Assembly: GCF_000772105.1 (NCBI RefSeq)
Contig: NZ_CP009355.1
Location: 1,488,001-1,552,000, forward strand
From: Vibrio tubiashii ATCC 19109
GTDB taxonomy: Bacteria; Pseudomonadota; Gammaproteobacteria; Enterobacterales; Vibrionaceae
DNA: 64,000 nt
Direction: 5' to 3'
How positions within the stretch are numbered: position 1 is the first letter of the stretch; each line of letters starts with the position of its first letter. The notes beneath the pieces are model-generated. The model made no database searches. It was given only the letters and a program-made list of their open reading frames with translations, and was not told where the DNA came from. A program made the translations under genes and the position numbers. Shown piece by piece: positions 25,965 to 35,233 of the stretch.

Positions 25965-26168
25965 ATGAACCTGCACTCTTGCACTATTGTGCTCAATGAC
26001 GAGCTCACCATGACGTGTGACAATGTCGAACAAACTCTCGGCATCATCGATCAACACGGCCCTACCAATATCCACCGCATCCTCATTGATGCTCATGATG
26101 GTCAATCCATTCAGAGCTATCACGAACTTAGTATCGAAGAATCGATTGAAAGTTTAATGAGTATGTAG
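25965..26168 (+). CDS. 67-residue hypothetical protein
   Basis: ATG at 25965 is preceded by AAGGAAG with 6 bases spacing, a good ribosome site. The product is acidic with mixed composition (start MNLHSCTIVLNDELTMTC, end ESIESLMSM) and no membrane helix or known motif. A competing frame on the opposite strand lacks a good site. Stand-alone between the alkylation-repair genes and azoR; function unknown. Confidence 0.6.
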   Translation: MNLHSCTIVLNDELTMTCDNVEQTLGIIDQHGPTNIHRILIDAHDGQSIQSYHELSIEESIESLMSM

Positions 26169-26403
26169 ACCCTTATTGACTAGGTGGTTTAGCGGTTGGT
26201 TCGCCACCTAGTCCAAAAAACCGTTATGCGGGAAAGCGACTGTAGATGTACTCAGCTTTCCTCTACTTCGACTCGTTCAAAAATTTTGAATATTACGCTC
26301 AAATATAAGTGGTTCCTCGAAAGTCAGCGCCTCTCTATACTCTTTTCATAAAGAGACAACAAGGTTTGAACAATTCGAACCTCTATAGATAAGAGACACT
26401 ATT

Positions 26404-26982
26404 ATGACCAAGACACTTGTACTGAAATCCAGCATTTTGGGCCCTCACTCTCAATCTAACCAACTGATTGATCACGCACTTGAAGGCAAAACTGGCATTG
26501 TTGAGCGTGATTTGGCTGCAAACCCAGTCCCAGTGCTGGATATGAGTGTGGCTACTGCATTGCGCGGTGGCGACGATCTTTCGGACGAACAACAAGCGGC
26601 ACTTACTCTTTCAGATCAGTTGATTGAAGAGTTAAAAACAGCAGACCAACTGGTTATCGCAGCGCCGATGTACAACTTTATGGTCCCGACTCAGCTAAAA
26701 AACTGGTTCGATATTATCGCCCGTGCAGGGGTGACTTTCACTTATACCGAAAATGGCCCTGTGGGTTTAATCGAAAATAAGAAAGCAATTGTTGTCACAA
26801 CGCGTGGTGGTCTACACAAAGACTCTCCGCGTAACTCAATTGAAAGCTACGTCACCACTATGCTTGGTTTTATTGGTATTACAGAGGTTGAGTTTGTCTA
26901 CGCTGAGGCGCTTAATATGGGCGAAGAAACTGCTCAAGCTGCTCGTGAAGACGCACTAAAACAACTAGTCAGCTTGGTTTAA
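26404..26982 (+). CDS. azoR: FMN-dependent NADH-azoreductase
   Basis: 192-residue flavodoxin-like quinone/azo reductase of the AzoR (formerly AcpD) family, cytoplasmic homodimer. Motifs: [17 protein letters not shown] (FMN phosphate loop), [19 protein letters not shown] and VTTRGGLH. Likely detoxifies quinones. Own promoter and terminator. Confidence 0.93.
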   Translation: MTKTLVLKSSILGPHSQSNQLIDHALEGKTGIVERDLAANPVPVLDMSVATALRGGDDLSDEQQAALTLSDQLIEELKTADQLVIAAPMYNFMVPTQLKNWFDIIARAGVTFTYTENGPVGLIENKKAIVVTTRGGLHKDSPRNSIESYVTTMLGFIGITEVEFVYAEALNMGEETAQAAREDALKQLVSLV

Positions 26983-27021
26983 GAGGCTCTTTCTTTAAAA
27001 GACTGAGGGTAATCAGATACT

Positions 27022-27050
27022 AAACGCCTCGCTAAAAGCAAGGCGTTTTT
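27022..27050. terminator. Terminator between azoR and hdfR
   Basis: AAACGCCTCGCT and AGCAAGGCGTTT pair (one mismatch) with a short loop and are followed by T on the plus strand; also usable by the convergent hdfR. Confidence 0.75.
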
Positions 27051-27071
27051 ACATCTTGTTAAAGCCAAATA

Positions 27072-27968
27072 CTATTCGTCATCTATTGGCAAATCTGCCA
27101 TTTGTTGAAGACTGTACGCCGTTACCGGATCGATAGTTTTGACTAGCTCTTCCACTTGTTTAATCGCTTCAATCGATGTGCTCGCTTTACGATAGCTCAA
27201 ATAGATTGGACGATACCAGTCTTCCACCCCTTCAACCTTATGTAGCTGACCAGAAGCAAGGAAAGGTTCGACTAACGAAGCAGGTAGGTAGGCACTGCCA
27301 CCCTTCTCAAGAATAAAATCTAACGCGATACGAGCTGTCGATGTACGTAAGTACGGCGCTGGGATCTTCGGATGACGCTCAGCGTGCTCTGAAGCGAATT
27401 TCGTTCCCCAATCCACATAGACATATTTGTCTTCAAACACCGATTCAAGCGAGTCTTGGTGCGTAGAAACTAAAATTAGGACTACATCGGCAACTTTTTT
27501 GCAGTTGAGTTCGTCCGCTTTGATTTGGTCAAAAGCAAACGCCATATCTAAGGTACGCTCTTGCAAACAACGAGAAAGCACTTCGCGCCCCATGATCTCA
27601 GCCATAAATCCATAGCCTTCGAACTCGTCGGTAACCAAGCTCAAACAGTTTTGTAGATACGCATCCCAAACACTAGGCGTGCCACCTAAAGTTAACTGGA
27701 GCGCCTTACCACTTTCCAACGACAGCTCTAATTTCGCTTGCTGTAAGGTACTAACCATGACCTCAGCGTAACCAATCAGTCTTTCGCCTGCCGATGTAAG
27801 TTTGATGTTGTTACGATCACGAATAAACAGCTGGGTATCAAAATAGCTTTCTAGCTGCTTGATTCGCGCGCTCACTGCAGCTTGGGTGATGTACAGGTTT
27901 TCTGCGGCTTTACCAAAGTGCCTTACTTGCGCCAGTTCTAAAAACGTTCTAAAGACTTTTACGTCCAT
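27072..27968 (-). CDS. hdfR: HdfR-like LysR family regulator
   Basis: 298 residues: winged helix (MDVKVFRTFLELAQVRHF..., helix-turn-helix about 15-40) and a LysR effector domain. The best clue is the neighbour: hdfR and maoP (yifE) stand divergently in E. coli and again here. In E. coli HdfR represses flhDC; vibrios use other flagellar regulators, so the target here is unknown. AGAGGAAA precedes the ATG. Confidence 0.82.
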   Translation of the reverse strand: MDVKVFRTFLELAQVRHFGKAAENLYITQAAVSARIKQLESYFDTQLFIRDRNNIKLTSAGERLIGYAEVMVSTLQQAKLELSLESGKALQLTLGGTPSVWDAYLQNCLSLVTDEFEGYGFMAEIMGREVLSRCLQERTLDMAFAFDQIKADELNCKKVADVVLILVSTHQDSLESVFEDKYVYVDWGTKFASEHAERHPKIPAPYLRTSTARIALDFILEKGGSAYLPASLVEPFLASGQLHKVEGVEDWYRPIYLSYRKASTSIEAIKQVEELVKTIDPVTAYSLQQMADLPIDDE

Positions 27969-28165
27969 GGGATTTCCTCTACCGACAATCTTGAAAGGTT
28001 AGCAAGAACGGTAATTTTTTATAATCTTCAAGTCACTAAAGTGTTATCTAAATTTAATAAAACTATTCGATAGTTAAGATAAAAATGTTTTGTTTTTCTT
28101 TTATGAATTTTACGCCTACTTTTCGCTCTAGTTCACCCATGTAGGTTTTTATAGAGGCTACCAAA

Positions 28166-28528
28166 ATGTCAGACACTCAATTTCGTCATGGCAAAAAACG
28201 TTTTTACGACAACACTAAGTTTCCGCGCGGTTTCGCTAAGTCCGGCGATTTTACGCTCGCAGAAGAAGAAATCCTAACGCTTTATGGCGATACCATGCTT
28301 GGTCTTGAGTCAGGAGATCTGCAACCTGAAAATGCCGAAGAGAAACACTTCGTTAAAGTACTGGTGCACCCAGGCAAAGCAAAGTCAAAGTTAGAGCGAG
28401 TATGGTTAAAGTATGTGCAGTTAGCTCGTGGTCGTAAGCGCTTCCACACACTTAACGGACGCACTAAGCCTGATGCAAGTAGCGTTGAAGATTACTCAGA
28501 TGACGTTAGTTTAGTCGAAGAAGATTAA
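28166..28528 (+). CDS. maoP: MaoP/YifE family protein (DUF413)
   Basis: 120 residues, matching MaoP of E. coli in length and motifs: KRFYDNTKFPRGFAKSGDFT, EEKHFVKVL, ERVWLKYVQLARGRKRFHTL. In E. coli MaoP acts at the maoS site to organise the Ori macrodomain. Basic, with an acidic C-terminal tail (DYSDDVSLVEED). Divergent from hdfR. If this replicon is chromosome 2, its role there would be worth attention. Confidence 0.9.
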   Translation: MSDTQFRHGKKRFYDNTKFPRGFAKSGDFTLAEEEILTLYGDTMLGLESGDLQPENAEEKHFVKVLVHPGKAKSKLERVWLKYVQLARGRKRFHTLNGRTKPDASSVEDYSDDVSLVEED

Positions 28529-28543
28529 CGCTAAATATAAAAA

Positions 28544-28577
28544 GCCCCCAGTAATGGTTTAACCAATTAATGGGGGC
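28544..28577. terminator. Bidirectional terminator between maoP and malM
   Basis: GCCCCCA and TGGGGGC flank a partly paired interior (AATGGTTTAACCAATT). On the minus strand it is followed by TTTTTAT, so it chiefly ends the malM transcript. Confidence 0.8.
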
Positions 28578-28615
28578 ATTTCAGTATCTAGGGCTTTATA
28601 ACAAAAGCAGAGAGG

Positions 28616-29422
28616 TTATTTAGCGTTCACAGCCTTAACAAATGCTTCTTGAGCACCATCTATGTTAAGTGCTTTTGCCTCATCTAGTAAGCTTAGTGCT
28701 TTAGGTATATCTCCATTTTTGACAGCCTTCTCTATTTGTTCAATGTAGAAGTCAGAACTGTCTACGCTCGAAGGAACATACTCTGAATGCTCTCTAATAC
28801 GCTTTGTCACTATGTCGTTGGCAGAGACATTTAATCTTAGAAGTCCATTCGAAGCATGAAAGACTGTTGGATCTTCAACCTGTGGTGGAACTGTACTCTT
28901 TGCCATTGCAAATAGCTTTGCAGGGTGCAATACCGTCGAAGTATTCTGGACATCGGATAATGTAGTGTAGATCAGTACACGAAGAGGCTGTAGTGAACTA
29001 TCAGGGACCACAGTCAATTTAGTTTCAAACATATCAGGGTCGAGATATTTGGCATGCTTGTAATTAAATTCGTTGAAGTTTCTCTGATACAAGACGTTAT
29101 CACTTGCATCAAGAATCATTATATTTGCAGCGTAAAGTGATTTCTCGTTCTGAACTAAAGTTGATAATTCAATATCTAAGCTACCTCGATTTCCAGGTAA
29201 CTCAAAAGCAGCAATTGGGCCAATGCTGTTTTCATTCAAAAGCGACTGGCTCTGCTCCGATACTTTAAATTCAACAGACGCTGGAACTTCTAACTTTTGC
29301 CAATCAACATCCGCTATTCTTGTAATCTGTATCGAATCCGCCGGAGCTACCGTTGACACCGTATCAGTACTCGTGCATCCAAACAGTAGAGCAGAAAATA
29401 ATAGAGGGTAAAACTTATTCAT
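28616..29422 (-). CDS. malM: MalM-like maltose operon lipoprotein
   Basis: 268 residues from ATG 29422 (GGAG 6 bases upstream). Lipobox SALLFGCTS, so lipid-anchored in the envelope; a beta-rich body, and a helical C-terminus (IEQIEKAVKNGDIPKALSLLDEAKAL). Directly downstream of lamB as in other gammaproteobacteria. Its biochemical role in maltodextrin uptake is not well defined. Confidence 0.85.
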   Translation of the reverse strand: MNKFYPLLFSALLFGCTSTDTVSTVAPADSIQITRIADVDWQKLEVPASVEFKVSEQSQSLLNENSIGPIAAFELPGNRGSLDIELSTLVQNEKSLYAANIMILDASDNVLYQRNFNEFNYKHAKYLDPDMFETKLTVVPDSSLQPLRVLIYTTLSDVQNTSTVLHPAKLFAMAKSTVPPQVEDPTVFHASNGLLRLNVSANDIVTKRIREHSEYVPSSVDSSDFYIEQIEKAVKNGDIPKALSLLDEAKALNIDGAQEAFVKAVNAK

Positions 29423-29514
29423 ACTAATCTCCAGACATAAAGCCAAACGAAAAGCAGCCAGAATAACTCTGGCTGCATGCAACTATCAATGTGAAAGTTG
29501 TTTATTCACTTGGC

Positions 29515-30804
29515 TTACCACCAAGCTTCTACCTGAACACCAACCATTGTTTCAGCTTTATTGCCGTTGGTGTCGTCTTTAACTTTATCGCCAGAGTAGT
29601 TAGTTACGTATGCGCGAATAGAAGGACGAGCCCAGAAATTAGAACCTGCGTTCCACTCTTGCGCTAGCGTAACTTTAGTTAGGTCTTGCCAGTCGTTACC
29701 TTCAGTTCTCTCATTTGCGTAACCCAACTCTAGCACTGTAGCCATTGTCTCATTCCATTTATAGCCAGGGCGTACAACAAAATTGTAGAAGTCTGTTTTG
29801 CCTTTCATGAAGCTATTTTTAGAAGTTGTTTCATCAATATCTTTAGAACCATAAATTGCTGAGTAACCTAGATTCCATTGATCTTGTTCAACCACACCCC
29901 AATCGATGATACGCCAGCCGTTACCTTTCACTGCGTTCATACCTTCGCCAGCATGGTTATCGAAGCCACCAATTGCCAAGCCATCAGTACCGTACTGGAA
30001 GATTAACTTGTTAAAGCCACCGAAGAAATTACCTTGAGTGTGCTCAATTGTCGCAAGTGCACCAGTATTGTCAGTCAATGACTTGTTGCTTACTGTTTTT
30101 TCTTGCCCTTCAGAAAGAGACGCTGTACCAACAATTAATGCTAAGTCAATTGAGCCATTTTCGTTTGCTTGAATGCCAGACAGACGGAAGTCACCTTTGT
30201 ATGAACGACGCCAGTCGTCACCGTGAAGGCCATTTGAGTAATCGTCTTGCCAATCTTCAGAAGACATTGTCACTGCAGCAGAAAAGTTACCGAATCCAGT
30301 ATCGATGTTCTCAATACCAGCACCATAACCTGAGTTGTTTAGGTAGTAGAAATCAAGGATGTGAATGTCTTTACGTTGATAGAAGCGCTTACCACCCCAG
30401 ATAGTGTAATCTGCATAGTCAGCCTTAACAAAAGCTTCGCGAAGAGAAGTGTTGCCACTATCCCAAGGACCACCATCGCCTACACGCTGCATAGAGTTGC
30501 CTTGGCGATCAACGTTTCCTTCTTTTGACGCGTAAGCAAAACGAGTGTGTACAGAAAATGCAACGTCATTCTGATTGTAAACTTCTTTACCCAGTGCGAT
30601 CTCAGCATAAGTATCTACTTCATCACCAAGACGGCCTACCGCATGACCTGAACCACCATTACCATATGATGCTGCAGCACCACCATCTACGTTTGTCCCG
30701 ATACCCGCACGCATGTAGCCATTGAACTGAAGCTCACTTGCGAATGCAGAACCAGCAACTAAGGCACTTACCACTGCGGCAGCCAATACACTTACTTTTT
30801 TCAT
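29515..30804 (-). CDS. lamB: Maltoporin LamB
   Basis: 429-residue outer-membrane channel for maltodextrins. Signal peptide MKKVSVLAAAVVSALVAGSAFA, then LQFNGYMRAGIG, the typical TYAEIALGKEVY and YAKADY-like strands with WGGKRFYQRKDIHILDFYYLN, ending VGVQVEAWW. GGAG lies 6 bases before ATG 30804. First gene of lamB-malM; MalT-like boxes lie upstream. Confidence 0.95.
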   Translation of the reverse strand: MKKVSVLAAAVVSALVAGSAFASELQFNGYMRAGIGTNVDGGAAASYGNGGSGHAVGRLGDEVDTYAEIALGKEVYNQNDVAFSVHTRFAYASKEGNVDRQGNSMQRVGDGGPWDSGNTSLREAFVKADYADYTIWGGKRFYQRKDIHILDFYYLNNSGYGAGIENIDTGFGNFSAAVTMSSEDWQDDYSNGLHGDDWRRSYKGDFRLSGIQANENGSIDLALIVGTASLSEGQEKTVSNKSLTDNTGALATIEHTQGNFFGGFNKLIFQYGTDGLAIGGFDNHAGEGMNAVKGNGWRIIDWGVVEQDQWNLGYSAIYGSKDIDETTSKNSFMKGKTDFYNFVVRPGYKWNETMATVLELGYANERTEGNDWQDLTKVTLAQEWNAGSNFWARPSIRAYVTNYSGDKVKDDTNGNKAETMVGVQVEAWW

Positions 30805-31248
30805 TTTTAACTCCATTTAGGGTTTATTATTCTTGTTCCGCTCTGATTAAGTTTTTCCGTAAAGGCAGAAACAGAAGTCATTAAAAAGAGAGGTAAGATG
30901 GGCAAGCCCCCCGAGACTTAACCCCATTTGCTTCAACTGCAGCAAGGTTACCTAGGGAGGAGAAAAATCGACTCATCCAGATGAGAAATAGTTAGGGGGG
31001 ATGAGAAAGGATGAGAAATCATACCGCACAATATTTTTATGTATTGAGTCACAAAAATTGGGCTGAGAAATAATGTTGTTAGAAAATTAGCTAGATCAAA
31101 ACGCAACCTAGCTCACTATTTAACGCTTAATCATCATAATTCTGAAATAAAATTACATTTATAATTTTGTCGTAAGGCGCTTGACCAATCTCCTTCAAAA
31201 CTATTTACTTAAGATTCAACAATAAATAAATACAGTAAAGTAGTGATC
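30805..31248. other. lamB/glgX divergent regulatory region
   Basis: 444 bases without a gene. It holds a cluster of MalT-like boxes (30956-31014), followed towards glgX by an AT-rich stretch. I found no convincing CRP site. Confidence 0.5.
30956..31014. promoter_or_regulatory. Cluster of MalT-box-like motifs
   Basis: The MalT core GGATGA appears at 30999-31004 and 31009-31014, as its complement TCATCC at 30973-30978, and nearly (GGAGGA) at 30956-30961. A tandem pair 10 bases apart plus an inverted copy fits MalT-activated promoters, in line with lamB on one side and a glucan debranching enzyme on the other. The regulator gene is not in this window. Confidence 0.7.
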
Positions 31249-33198
31249 ATGACGTGCTCCCGTCCATACCCTTTAGGCGCAACACCAGATAATAAAGGGT
31301 GTAACTTTTCTATATATTCTCCTAATGCAGACGATATCCAGTTGGCGTTATTTAATGACAACGGTGAGTTTAAAACCTACCCATTAACCAACGAATACGC
31401 TGGAATTAAGTTTACCTATATTGAAAATATCTCAGTTGGGCAAAAATACGGATACATAGTTAAGCAAGGTGATAAACCGCATTTGATTTCAGATCCATAC
31501 GCCAAAGCGATAGAAAAGACGCTCCACTATTGCACGCCTTTTAATTCTGAAAAGAGTTTTCAACTGGCTAAGTGCGTTGTGGTTGAAGATACATTTGACT
31601 GGCAAGGCATCGCTAAACCTAACCGCCCTCGTGAAGATATGGTACTATTTGAAACCCATGTGAAAGGCGTAAGTAAGCTGAATTCTGCAGTCCCTGTTGA
31701 ACAACGTGGTGGCTATCTTGGTTTGGTCAGTGAAGCCATGCTCAGTTTCTACAAGCAACAGAATATCAATACGCTCCAACTACTGCCTGTCGCCGCATGT
31801 ATGCACGAGCCTCATCTGTTGAAGATGGATAAGGTAAACTACTGGGGCTACAACCCACATCTATTTATGGTTCCTGATCCGCGCTATGCAGCCGAAGACG
31901 CTGTCACTGAGTTAAAGACGGCAATACGAGAATTGCATCGCAATGGAATCGAAGTCATTCTTGATGTGGTATACAACCATACGGCTGAAGGGGGAGCTGA
32001 AGGTCCTGTCTTTAACCTAAAGGCACTCGACGATCGTTATTATTTCAAGCATGGCGATCAATACGCCAACTTTACTGGTTGCGGCAACACGGTTGACCTC
32101 TCCTATCAACCTGCTATGAACCTAGTCATGGACACGCTGAGGTACTGGGCAAATGAGTTCCAAGTCGATGGATTCCGCTTTGACTTAGCCGCCACGCTTG
32201 GTCGTCATGGCGAGCACTTCAGCCCAGATTCCGCCTTCTTCAAAGCGGTTGCTCAAGATCCAATCCTGCGTGAAGTCAAATTGATCGCAGAACCATGGGA
32301 CATAGGCCCGAATGGCTATCAAGTCGGAAACTTTCCGTTTGGGTGGAATGAATGTAACGATAGACTACGCGATATTACACGTAGTTTCTGGCGAGGTGAC
32401 CAAGGTTTCTTGAAAGAGTTTGCCACCCGAATAATGGGCTCACGTGATCTCTATAGTGCTGCTAATTGGCCTTACAAGCTCACCGTTAACTACATCACTT
32501 ACCACGACGGTTTTTGTATGCAGGATCTTGTGTCATACAAGCATAAGCATAATGAAGCCAATGGAGAGCAAAACCGGGATGGGCATGGTGACAACCGCTC
32601 AGACAATTATGGCGTAGAGGGCGAAACGGTAAACCCAGCTATCATTGAGCTACGAGAAAAGCAAAAGCGTAATTTTATGGCAAGTTTGCTGTTCGCGTTT
32701 GGCATTCCGCATATTCTAACAGCAGATGTGCTTTCTCATACGCAACAAGGCAACAATAATGCTTATTGCCAAGATAATGAAACAAGCTGGTTAAACTGGC
32801 AGCCTTCAGAAAACAAAACAAAGTTTAAGTCGTGGCTGGCAGATATGGTCGCAGCCAGACAAAAGTATATGGTGCCATTTATTCGCGCGTTCAGTGGTGA
32901 AAAGCGCAATGACAACCGTATATACTGGCGACGACTTGATGGAAGCTTTATGGAGCACGACGATTGGAATCGCCTTAGCTCCGTTGCTTTGCATTTAGGA
33001 ATAGGTGAAACCGGAGATGAGCTGTTCTACTGCATTAACCAAACCAACGCACCAGCTCGTTTTACTCTGCCTGAAAACGACAAAGCAGAGTGGACTATGA
33101 TCTGTAATACAGACACCCACGAACTACATCAAACCATTGATCATAAACAAGTATTGGTGTCACCTCGTTCAGTAGCAATCTTTTTTGCTCGATCTTAA
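31249..33198 (+). CDS. glgX: Glycogen debranching enzyme GlgX (GH13)
   Basis: About 649 residues. Hydrolyses alpha-1,6 branches of limit dextrins or glycogen. An N-terminal CBM48 domain (about 5-100; YPLGATPDNKGCNFSIYSPNA) and a GH13 barrel follow. Catalytic residues by motif: Asp312 (DGFRFDLA), Glu348 (AEPWDIG) and Asp420 (ITYHDG). ATG at 31249 follows GTG at 31243 in frame; no strong ribosome site for either. Divergent from lamB across MalT-like boxes, so probably part of the maltose regulon rather than a glycogen operon. Confidence 0.92.
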   Translation: MTCSRPYPLGATPDNKGCNFSIYSPNADDIQLALFNDNGEFKTYPLTNEYAGIKFTYIENISVGQKYGYIVKQGDKPHLISDPYAKAIEKTLHYCTPFNSEKSFQLAKCVVVEDTFDWQGIAKPNRPREDMVLFETHVKGVSKLNSAVPVEQRGGYLGLVSEAMLSFYKQQNINTLQLLPVAACMHEPHLLKMDKVNYWGYNPHLFMVPDPRYAAEDAVTELKTAIRELHRNGIEVILDVVYNHTAEGGAEGPVFNLKALDDRYYFKHGDQYANFTGCGNTVDLSYQPAMNLVMDTLRYWANEFQVDGFRFDLAATLGRHGEHFSPDSAFFKAVAQDPILREVKLIAEPWDIGPNGYQVGNFPFGWNECNDRLRDITRSFWRGDQGFLKEFATRIMGSRDLYSAANWPYKLTVNYITYHDGFCMQDLVSYKHKHNEANGEQNRDGHGDNRSDNYGVEGETVNPAIIELREKQKRNFMASLLFAFGIPHILTADVLSHTQQGNNNAYCQDNETSWLNWQPSENKTKFKSWLADMVAARQKYMVPFIRAFSGEKRNDNRIYWRRLDGSFMEHDDWNRLSSVALHLGIGETGDELFYCINQTNAPARFTLPENDKAEWTMICNTDTHELHQTIDHKQVLVSPRSVAIFFARS

Positions 33199-33207
33199 CT
33201 TCACAAC

Positions 33208-33240
33208 AATGAGCAGTATAGTGACATGCTGCTCATTTTT
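33208..33240 (+). terminator. glgX terminator
   Basis: AATGAGCAG and CTGCTCATT pair with a 12-base loop and are followed by a T-run (TTTTT). Confidence 0.75.
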
Positions 33241-33353
33241 AACTCCCCAACTAGGTATAACCTAGACTTATATTCATTGATGTGCCTGTGAAATCAATTT
33301 AATATACGCCGCAAAATAATTGTACCTTCCCCATTATTATCAGTTGGCACATC

Positions 33354-35117
33354 ATGGCGTTACCAAAATTTCTTCTTCGAACGCTCAGACCGTACGCAAT
33401 TCTCTTAGTTGTAGGTATCATCTACGCGGCATATCATCAATTTCAGAAATCCGAAAAAAACGCGTACTCTCAATCATTTTCAAATTTAAAAACCGCTTCA
33501 AGCCTAATATCGTCTCAAGTCGAAGCGGCAATCAGTAAACTCTATATACTAGATGATGCGACTTCCGTAAGTGAGTTTGATACCACTGCACAGCGAATTC
33601 TCGAACATACACCTTCGTACATAGACATCATTTCCGTTAGTCACGAAACAGGCCAATTCCGTTCAAGTGTACTCGCACCAACAATTTCAGAGCGATCCAC
33701 ACAAATTGTTTGGCACCCGCTCGACCAAGTTTCTCCTCATATTTATGTTTCCTCAATATACGAAAAGCAACCAAGAAAATGGGTCTTTGCAGTTAAGTTT
33801 ATTCAACGAAACAACGATGAAATATGGATAGAATTTGACCTTAAATCTACTACGCAAAGTTTGTTAGGTCTTCGCACTTTAGACAGTGGCTATTTGTTTG
33901 TAGTGGACAACACCAATGGACGACTAGTTTTTCATCCTACCCCACACCGTATCGGCACAAAATCGATCAGTTACCGGGCGGGAATTGATGAGAAAATTGA
34001 TAGCGGACACCTCTTCGGCAAACACGAGTACTTTTACAAAGGTCACCTCAAACTATCGGTGTTTGACGGCAACAACCCATACAACTGGATTTTCATTGCT
34101 GGAACAAATCGCTCCGATGTCCTTGCCGCTACGCATCAATTTGCCTTAACAGCCGTTGTTATTATTTCTCTGTTGTTGCTCGCGATCATAGTGAACTATC
34201 TTATTTATCAGCTAAATAGACATCTAGCGGAACTCAACACCAAGGTCGAACTGGCAGATTTCAAACACTGCTTACGCGATATTTTGAATCGATTTTGCCA
34301 CAACAAAGGCATTCAGATTTGTTTCTATGATGCTGACTATGAGCACTTTACGACGATTGATTATCATGGAAATAGCCATATTGTTTTGCACGATAGTGAA
34401 CTGGCCAAGCGTTTCACTCCGAGTTCGATGAGCTACAAAGGTCGCCGCTACGTTGATCCTTTAGCCAAACGTTTACAAATCAACTCACGCCACTACACTC
34501 TGCCGCTATTTGATCGAGAAAACTTAATCAGTGTCATCTATATCAAAGCAACCTTTCCTGGCTTTCATAGTGTGTTAAGGATGATCCGAGACTACTCTGA
34601 AGTCGCGTTATCTAACCTCTTGATTCATAAAAGACTGCGCAGTAAAGATGTCATGACACACCTTGACAATAAGCTCACTCTTCGCGAACAAATGGAATCA
34701 CACATCAACGGTGAGCATATTTATATGGCCATGCTAGATATCGACCATTTCAAACGTATCAATGACCAGCACGGACATTTGTGTGGAGACCAAGTAATCA
34801 TACAAACCGCAGAGCTGATGAAAAAATGTTTCCCCAAACCTAATGCTCTCAGCCTTGCCCGATACAGCGGAGAAGAGTTCTCCCTTCTATTTAGAGCCAA
34901 CGATGAGAACGATGCCTATGAACAATGTGAGCTTTTACGTTACATGGTAGAACAATCTAAAGTCGTGTTTGATGATCTTCCGGTGAAGTACTCAATCAGT
35001 ATCGGGATCACGTCAATGAAAGGAAACCAAAACATGACCATAGGCCGCGCAGACAAAGCGCTCTATCAAGCCAAAGGGCTCGGGAGAAACCAAGTTGTGT
35101 TAAATACCTTTGATTAA
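33354..35117 (+). CDS. Membrane sensor diguanylate cyclase (SGEEF)
   Basis: 587 residues: an N-terminal helix (about 12-28), a periplasmic dCache-like sensor (about 30-260; DSGYLFVVDNTNGRLVFHP), a second helix (about 265-285), a linker domain, and a C-terminal GGDEF domain (about 440-587). The GGDEF domain has LDIDHFKRINDQHGHLCGDQV and a signature RYSGEEF (residues 503-509), so the first Gly is Ser. SGEEF-type variants can still make c-di-GMP in known cases, so activity remains likely but unproven. Own transcription unit. Confidence 0.88.
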   Translation: MALPKFLLRTLRPYAILLVVGIIYAAYHQFQKSEKNAYSQSFSNLKTASSLISSQVEAAISKLYILDDATSVSEFDTTAQRILEHTPSYIDIISVSHETGQFRSSVLAPTISERSTQIVWHPLDQVSPHIYVSSIYEKQPRKWVFAVKFIQRNNDEIWIEFDLKSTTQSLLGLRTLDSGYLFVVDNTNGRLVFHPTPHRIGTKSISYRAGIDEKIDSGHLFGKHEYFYKGHLKLSVFDGNNPYNWIFIAGTNRSDVLAATHQFALTAVVIISLLLLAIIVNYLIYQLNRHLAELNTKVELADFKHCLRDILNRFCHNKGIQICFYDADYEHFTTIDYHGNSHIVLHDSELAKRFTPSSMSYKGRRYVDPLAKRLQINSRHYTLPLFDRENLISVIYIKATFPGFHSVLRMIRDYSEVALSNLLIHKRLRSKDVMTHLDNKLTLREQMESHINGEHIYMAMLDIDHFKRINDQHGHLCGDQVIIQTAELMKKCFPKPNALSLARYSGEEFSLLFRANDENDAYEQCELLRYMVEQSKVVFDDLPVKYSISIGITSMKGNQNMTIGRADKALYQAKGLGRNQVVLNTFD

Positions 35118-35233
35118 AGACAACCATTTAAAATTGAGCAATAATGGATTTTCGGAACAAGTAGATAGCTGTGATACAAGGAAATTACGACGCTTGTCTA
35201 TTAGGCGCGGCGTTTCAGTTTAAGGAGTAATCC

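Noticed and set aside
25851..26123. 90-codon minus-strand frame opposite the 67-residue gene
   Set aside because: The plus-strand frame has an excellent ribosome site and the minus one has none; I kept only the plus-strand gene.
30048..30404. 118-codon plus-strand frame opposite lamB
   Set aside because: Antisense shadow of lamB.
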